A stretch of 13,164 bases of DNA. It comes from Synura sp. LO234KE (Eukaryota; Sar; Synurophyceae; Synurales; Mallomonadaceae). How positions within the stretch are numbered: the stretch's first letter is position 1; the number at the start of each line of letters is the position of its first letter. The stretch spans positions 1-13,164 of the forward strand of contig VKHC01000335.1 of the NCBI GenBank assembly GCA_015143735.1. The letters run 5' to 3'. This document shows, in pieces, positions 7,527 through 13,164 of this stretch. The notes under the pieces were generated by a model. It did no database searches, was not told the origin of the DNA, and worked only from the letters and a program-made list of their open reading frames with translations. The translations under genes were made by a program, and so were the position numbers.

Positions 7527-10500
7527 TTACTTCCTAAATGATTTTTTCTTGCCTTTCGTTGCGCCAGGTGAACTCCCTTTACCTTTCGACTTGCCTCCTC
7601 GGAGGACTCCGCTACTCCCACCTGAACTCCTCCTTTTTCCATCGCCTCCTCGCCCAGGAAATCCACCAGAGCTCGAGGAGGCCATAGCTTGTTTTCTCTT
7701 CCCCAGTATTTGTCTTCTCTTATCCTTCTCCATGTTCTTCAATTTCATTTTATCTTTTTCTCGCTTCATCTTTTTAATTTGGTCCGCATTCTTCAATTCA
7801 TCCCTCACATGGGTGTTTACTCGAACCCTTGGACTGGGGCGCATGTCTCGAGCGGTATCATCCCCTGACACATCGTTGCTATTCACTTCGCGATGACTCT
7901 TTTGCTTCCACTTCTTGTACATTTCCCCCTGTGGCAGGATGCAATCGGATAAAGGGAGGGAAGAAAAGGAGGTCGAGGGAGCGGTAAGAGTACAGAAACC
8001 AAGACATACCAAGATTTATGACATCATGGACAAGCTGTTCTTGAGATCGAAGACGAAAATCAGTAACAAGAGGCCCTCCTCAAATATCAAACATTTGCCC
8101 CAACCGACAGTACAACTCACCTGTGGGATGGACGAATGTTTGACCATCGCACCGCTCTCCGTTCGAACCCGTTTCGCCCCCTGACTGCTCGCCATCTCTT
8201 CCAAGGATTGCTAACGACAAGAGGTGAAATTACAAGAGAAGAAAAGCACAGTCGCTTAGAGAAGGTCCTGGATCTACTTCTGAAACTTGGAGGAGGAATA
8301 CCATAGCACCTCTCAACATGGTGACTGTGACCAGGAGTATCCAAGCGCACACTCTTACCTTAACAAACTTCCGCTTCTTCGCGTCCCACCGCAACATACG
8401 TCTCTTTTTATTCATCTCCAGCGCCTCTTCCGGGATGACGTCCAGCAGCGCGTTCTCCAACCCTATTGCATCTGACATTCGAGAAAATCGGCGTCGGCAT
8501 AGGTCCATCAGTCCATCCCTATTATTCAGATCAGACATAAAATGTATTACAACCACTTACTCATCGCTTCGCTGCGCCTCAGACCGGACTGCGGTTGCAT
8601 AGACTGTTCCGCGAAGTTCGCCACCGCGTCCTCCGTTCCGTAGGCCATGTAAAAGCGCGGGTCTTTGAATGAACGCGTCGAGCCTTTGTACAAAGCCGAG
8701 GTCACCCGGGAAACGTCATCCTGCTGCTCTGTGTAAGTCTGATTCATGGACACCACCTCGTCGGCCGACGCGGGATCTGCCGCCAATACCTGTCTGTGCG
8801 AAGTCCCGCCTTTATCTTCGAGGAGGGGAGACCTGTCCTCCACCACTCCTCCAGGACGACTGCGCTTCATCTGCTTCCGTTGGTGCTTGCTCATACGCGG
8901 CTTACAGCCCAGGTCTCCGCCAACGCCGTCTCCCACCGAGCCTCCGCGTGGGTCCAGCTCCTCCGCCTCTAGGTAATCATCACCCACTCCTCCAACGCCC
9001 CCCTTCCCCGCCCCATCCTCCTCGTACTCGTCTACCGCCGCCTCTCCCAACCCATCCTCCCCATCCTCATGCCCCCACCCCACGGAACCGACTTCCCCTT
9101 CCTCCTTCTCCTCCAACACTCCCTCCCCGTCCAGCACATGACCCGCCACATGGTGCACCTTTGTCCTCTCCAGGCCCCACGACACCGCTGCCCTCAGCTC
9201 CTGCATTACTTTTACCCCTGCACTATTCCTCAGCACCTGCTTCTTCCGCCCGGCCCCTGCCGATCCCGACTGCACCGATACGCCGGTACCCACCCCAGTC
9301 TCCAACACTGTCTGCGCGGGCCGGAAGGTCTGCAAATGTTTGATGAAATTCGCCTTCTCAGCCGCCCGTCCATCCGCATGACCAGGGTCGAGTCCACACA
9401 CCAGTGGGTGCAGGCGGGTGAGCGCCGCAGACTTCAGCAGCGCCTTCGCAAGCTTTACGCCGGTGTGCGAGGCCTCGGAGCGCGTGCGGCGGTACTGCTT
9501 CATCGCATTCTCACACACCCGATGCATGTCCCGGAAATGCGCGTGGTCCGAAAGCAAGCGCCTGAGCTGCTCGTTCTCAGAGTCCAGGCGGTCGGGAGGC
9601 AAGATCCCGGTGTGAACCAAGTCCGGTGTCATAGAAGAAAAGTCATAAATCAATTGCTCATGTTGCGGGTCATTACCAACCCAAGTGGATGGGGGGCGGG
9701 GGCCGTCCTCATCTGCTTCCGTTGCGCTTGTCTGTATCTGAGGAAGGTTCGCGCGGTCTCCAGCAATCACAGTCCTTCCCAAGAAGGTGTGCACGTCCAC
9801 CATATAGGCCAATTCCTCCGGTTCCACAATAGAGAAGGCGAAGCCCACTCGACCCTGTCTGGCCGCTCGTCCGCAGCGATGCACAAATAGTTTGGGGGAG
9901 GATGGGAAATGGAAGTGAACCACGTTGTCGAGTAGAGGGACGTCGATTCCTCGGGCCGCTACGTCGGTGACAATCAGGTACTTCACATCACCATTGCGAA
10001 AGGACCTAGCGCGGATGACGACAGAAATGAGAAGGCGGGGAGGGATGGTGGACTCTTTGGTTGGCTGGGTCAGGTAAGTCAAGTTTAAAGCAGTCACGAT
10101 GGACATGAATAGCATCAGAAAATTCGGAACAGGGGTAGGTAATAGCTAACTAATCCTCACTTGAGATTCATGGTTCGGGCCTCGTGATCCATGCTGCCAT
10201 ACACCAAGGTGGACGAGAAACCGTTTATCTGTTGCGTTGCAGCAAAAATCATTTAAGTAAGTACACAGGGAGAGTCGGTTCTACCTGAAGTAATGCGTGA
10301 ATGAACTCAGAATGGTGCTTGGTAGCTGTAAAAATGATGGTTAACTGGTCCTTTGGAATAATCTTATGTAGCAAGTACATAAGAGCCGCAATCTAAGTCG
10401 AGACATTCAAAGCAAACATACGCATTGGAAGTGGGGGTGGGGTGATAACGAAGGTTAGTATGGTTAGGAGTAAAATACCTCTACCAAATAATAATAATAT

Positions 10501-11378
10501 TCATACGCCACCGCTTTAGTGAACATCAAAACTAATCATATCACAAATTTCGATTTCGAGACTTATATTCAAGTTTTGCAAAAAGAATATCTACGGACCA
10601 GAACATAATGTGCATCTCACCTTTTCACTAGAGCGAACTGAGAAGAATATTAGTCGCAATTCCTCTGAAAGTTTGATGTCCGTATCCAACCTGATCAATT
10701 GAGGATCTCGGAGACCCGCACGAGAAAATTGAACCAAAACTTTAGGGAGAGTGGCTGAAAACAAAAGTGTTTGTCGATTCTCTGGACACTCTTTAATTAT
10801 CTCATTCAGTTGCTCAGCGAATCCCATCTCGAAAAGGCGATCTGCTTCGTCGAACACAATATACTTCACGAAATTCAGCTTGAATGTGGAAATTTCTCTC
10901 AAGTGATGCATAAGGCGTCCTGGGGTAGCGATGATAACGTCAGGTTTTGAGGAAAGCAATTCAAACTGGTTCTCCATTCCGTCGCCCCCAACGATGGATA
11001 TAATCCTGAGATCAGTGTATTTCGCCATATCCTTTGCAAATTTAAAAGTTTGAACGGCTAATTCACTGAAGAGGAAACATCATTCCGATAAATGACGTGG
11101 AAATTACTATAAGATTACCGAGTTGGAGATAAAACAATGGCTCTTACGCCAGATTTCGGGTCATGACTACGGAGGCGGTTTATTAACGGAAGGAGAAACA
11201 CGCATGTTTTCCCAGAACCCGTTCTAGCCATACAAACCACATCCAATCCAGCAAGCGCTATAGGAAGAGCCTTCCGCTGCACAGGTGTAGGATTCTTGTA
11301 TCCCATGCTAAGCACACCGCGAAGTACTTCTTTTTCGAGACCCATCGACTGAAAACTTCCCACCTTCACCCCTTTCAT
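7527..11378 (-). CDS. DEAD-box ATP-dependent RNA helicase, DBP10/DDX54 family, 8 exons
   Basis: Hand splicing gives exons 11378-11119, 11065-10621, 10392-10285, 10228-10161, 10005-8561, 8471-8359, 8210-8121 and 7928-7527. All introns are GT-AG (53-228 bp) with consistent phase, giving 976 residues. Visible motifs: Q motif (F9, GYKNPTPVQ 26-34), ARTGSGKT (51-58), SPTREL (84-89, split by intron 1), GGD (113), TPGR (134-137), DEAD (159-162), SAT (190-192), TATKHH in exon 3, [10 protein letters not shown] (306-315) and HRCGRAAR (336-343). An acidic Gly-rich linker spans about 585-657. The DBP10 C-terminal domain follows, with FYM near 741, [10 protein letters not shown] (803-812), VRTESG in exon 7 and YKKWKQK from 847, then a basic Lys/Ser/Gly tail. 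This family acts in the nucleolus on 60S subunit assembly as an ATP-driven RNA remodeller. The start is fixed by a TAA directly before the ATG, so the N-terminal extension usual in the family is absent. The gene diverges from EF-1alpha. Confidence 0.93.
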
Positions 11379-11616
11379 TTATAACAAAGCAAGATGGTAT
11401 AAAATAATTGAGGGAACTTCGGTATGAACTATTATTGGTTGGTGGAAAACAAAATAATTTATCATTATGACCATATGCGCCCGCAACGACGTGTGCTTCG
11501 TACTGTGCGGCTCCGCAGGACCGAATTCAGTTGAATCTCCAAAAGATGCAGTTTTTTCTGTGGTGCGTATACATTCACTTCACAACCTATTAATTGACCA
11601 ATAATAAAAGCAAAGA
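11379..11616. promoter_or_regulatory. Divergent intergenic promoter region shared by the helicase and EF-1alpha genes
   Basis: Only 238 bp separate the two ATG codons, so both promoters and 5' UTRs must lie here unless they overlap the coding regions. The sides are AT-rich and the centre (about 11475-11525) is GC-rich. TATAAAAT occurs at 11398-11405, but only about 20 bp from the helicase ATG, so it is not convincing as a TATA box. An inverted CCAAT (ATTGG, 11434-11438) is present. I cannot place a transcription start site. Confidence 0.6.
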
Positions 11617-12942
11617 ATGCCCAAGGATAAAATTCACGTAAGTCTTGTCGTTATCGGGCACGTCGATGCTGGTAAGTCCACTACTACTGGTCACTTGATC
11701 TACAAATGCGGAGGCATCGATAAACGTACGATTGAGAAGTATGAGAAGGAGGCGGCAGAAATGGGCAAGCAATCTTTCAAGTATGCCTGGGTGCTTGACA
11801 ATTTGAAGGCTGAGCGCGAGCGAGGTATCACCATCGATATCGCTCTGTGGAAATTCGAATCTCCAAAGTACCAGTTCACCGTTATCGACGCTCCCGGTCA
11901 CAGAGATTTCATTAAGAACATGATCACCGGAACTTCTCAGGCCGATGTTGCCGTGCTTGTCATTGATGGCGCTCCCGGTGGCTTTGAAGGTGGATGGGGC
12001 TCTGAAGGACAAACTAAGGAACACGCTTTGCTCGCATTCACCCTTGGTGTCAATCAGATGATCGTTGCTATCAATAAGATGGACGGGTGCAACTACCAAG
12101 AGCAGCGGTACAATGATATTAAAGATGAGGTTTCGACGTATTTAAAAAAAGTAGGATACAAGCCTGCTAAGATTCCTTTTGTTCCTATTTCCGGTTGGGT
12201 TGGCGACAACATGATTGAACGATCTGACAAGATGGCTTGGTACAAAGGACCAATCCTTCTCGAGGCTCTTGACCTTGTAAACCCCCCGAAGCGCCCCACT
12301 GATAAGCCTCTTCGTCTCCCCCTGCAGGACGTCTACAAGATTGGAGGTATTGGTACTGTCCCGGTCGGTCGTGTTGAGACTGGTATTCTGAAGCCAAACA
12401 TGGTTGTCACGTTCGCTCCAATTGGTCTGACAACTGAGGTTAAATCTGTGGAAATGCATCACGAAGCTCTCGCGGAAGCTGTGCCGGGTGACAACGTTGG
12501 CTTCAACTGCAAAAACGTTTCTGTGAAGGATATCAAGAGAGGTTATGTAGCCTCAAACTCAGCCGACGATCCTGCCAAGGGTTGCGACACCTTCTCTGCG
12601 CAGGTTATTATCATGTCTCACCCCGGACAGATTCAGAATGGGTACACGCCGGTTCTTGATTGCCATACCTCGCACATTGCGACTAAGTTCAAGAATATTG
12701 ACGAGAAGATGGATCGCCGCACTGGAAAAGTTGTCGAAGAGAACCCTAAGTTTGTTAAGAACGGTGATGCATGCATGGTTACTATGGAGCCATCCAAGCC
12801 GATGGTTGTTGAAGCATTTTCTGACTACCCACCGCTTGGGCGTTTCGCCGTACGAGACATGAGACAGACTGTTGCTGTAGGAGTGATTAAGTCCGTCATC
12901 AAGAAGGAAGAGACCAAGAAAGGAGCTGGAAAGAAGAAATAG
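11617..12942 (+). CDS. EF1A: Translation elongation factor 1-alpha (eEF1A)
   Basis: This is a full-length, intronless 441-residue protein. It is the GTPase that carries aminoacyl-tRNA to the ribosomal A site in the cytosol. All GTP-binding motifs are intact: GHVDAGKS (14-21), the ERGIT switch with T72, DAPGH (91-95), NKMD (153-156) and the SGW segment (192-194). Domains II and III follow without gaps, including [35 protein letters not shown], and the [18 protein letters not shown] block near the end, then a lysine-rich tail. It is slightly shorter than the usual 447-462 residues, mainly through a short tail. Oddities are MPKDK instead of the usual MGKEK start, Asn at 146 where most have Lys (GVKQ), Asn at 62 where most have Lys (VLDKLK), and a WG-containing loop near 127. 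The first in-frame ATG gives the canonical N-terminus. Domains II-III read like plant and algal copies. It could be a main or a paralogous copy. Confidence 0.98.
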   Translation: MPKDKIHVSLVVIGHVDAGKSTTTGHLIYKCGGIDKRTIEKYEKEAAEMGKQSFKYAWVLDNLKAERERGITIDIALWKFESPKYQFTVIDAPGHRDFIKNMITGTSQADVAVLVIDGAPGGFEGGWGSEGQTKEHALLAFTLGVNQMIVAINKMDGCNYQEQRYNDIKDEVSTYLKKVGYKPAKIPFVPISGWVGDNMIERSDKMAWYKGPILLEALDLVNPPKRPTDKPLRLPLQDVYKIGGIGTVPVGRVETGILKPNMVVTFAPIGLTTEVKSVEMHHEALAEAVPGDNVGFNCKNVSVKDIKRGYVASNSADDPAKGCDTFSAQVIIMSHPGQIQNGYTPVLDCHTSHIATKFKNIDEKMDRRTGKVVEENPKFVKNGDACMVTMEPSKPMVVEAFSDYPPLGRFAVRDMRQTVAVGVIKSVIKKEETKKGAGKKK

Positions 12943-12951
12943 CCAAAGGTG

Positions 12952-12980
12952 TCTAAACTTACTTCATCATATAGTTTAGA
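12952..12980 (+). other. Stem-loop in the EF-1alpha 3' UTR
   Basis: Perfect 8-bp arms TCTAAACT (12952-12959) and AGTTTAGA (12973-12980) flank a 13-nt loop, starting ten bases after the TAG stop. It may affect mRNA stability or 3' processing. No AATAAA is present nearby. The remaining flank to the window end shows no gene. Confidence 0.45.
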
Positions 12981-13164
12981 ATGTACCGTCGCTTATGTTT
13001 TAATCCTTGCTTACCCGTACCCCCAACTTCCAGGAATCAATCTGAATACTTTGTTGTCACAAGACCGCTAATACTAATAATCATTCCCGTTAATTCCGAT
13101 AATCTTACAAATTAATTGGTAGCAAGTGACTGGCGGTCCCCTAGTAATTACCTACACGCGGAGT

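Noticed and set aside
7484-7666. Minus-strand 60-codon open frame over the helicase terminus
   Set aside because: It overlaps the last exon in another frame and merely reads through past the helicase stop; there is no independent support.
8669-9343. Plus-strand 224-codon proline-rich open frame
   Set aside because: It lies antisense to the large helicase exon 5. Its proline runs are the complement of the Gly/acidic codons of the helicase linker, so it is a compositional shadow.
9069-9890. Plus-strand 273-codon open frame
   Set aside because: It is also antisense to helicase exon 5, which carries conserved motifs V and VI on the minus strand; no recognisable domain is present in the antisense frame.
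11398-11405. TATAAAAT as the EF-1alpha TATA box
   Set aside because: It lies over 200 bp upstream of the EF-1alpha ATG and nearly abuts the helicase start; without mapped transcription starts it cannot be assigned.
11590-12462. Several minus-strand open frames of 68-169 codons within EF-1alpha
   Set aside because: They overlap a fully conserved plus-strand gene and show no domain of their own.

Overview
The window is nuclear DNA from a eukaryote. Two well-supported protein genes lie in the right-hand third. One is an intron-containing DEAD-box helicase gene on the minus strand (7527-11378). The other is an uninterrupted elongation factor 1-alpha gene on the plus strand (11617-12942). The EF-1alpha protein resembles plant and algal copies, especially in domains II and III. 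With the short GT-AG introns and a gene-poor flank, this suggests an alga, perhaps a red alga, but that placement is inference from memory of the families and is not firm.

Positions 1 to about 2700 are mostly AT-rich, with a more GC-rich patch near 380-650, and hold no gene I can support. Small inverted repeats occur at 2173-2216 and 2421-2444. From about 2700 to 3560 there is decayed coding-like DNA. Its clearest block (3232-3375) resembles the protease/GAG-pre-integrase junction of Ty1/copia retrotransposons and is broken by stops and frame changes. A 95-bp tandem duplication follows at 3599-3788.

From 4652 to about 6320 lies a GC-rich, proline-rich reading frame that is open apart from one TGA up to 5986. 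It then runs into a coding minisatellite of 39-bp and 27-bp units, where one 26-bp copy breaks the frame. It looks like a decaying or mis-assembled gene of unknown function. Two short, diverged, GC-rich direct repeat blocks (3833-3938 and 7000-7152) lie on either side of it, about 3.2 kb apart, and may mark an element boundary.

The helicase gene can be spliced by hand into eight exons encoding 976 residues. It matches the DBP10/DDX54 family from the Q motif to the DBP10 C-terminal domain. It shares a 238-bp divergent intergenic region with EF-1alpha. The pairing makes functional sense: DBP10 family members act in 60S ribosome biogenesis, and EF-1alpha delivers aminoacyl-tRNA to the ribosome. 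I found no rRNA, tRNA or CRISPR.
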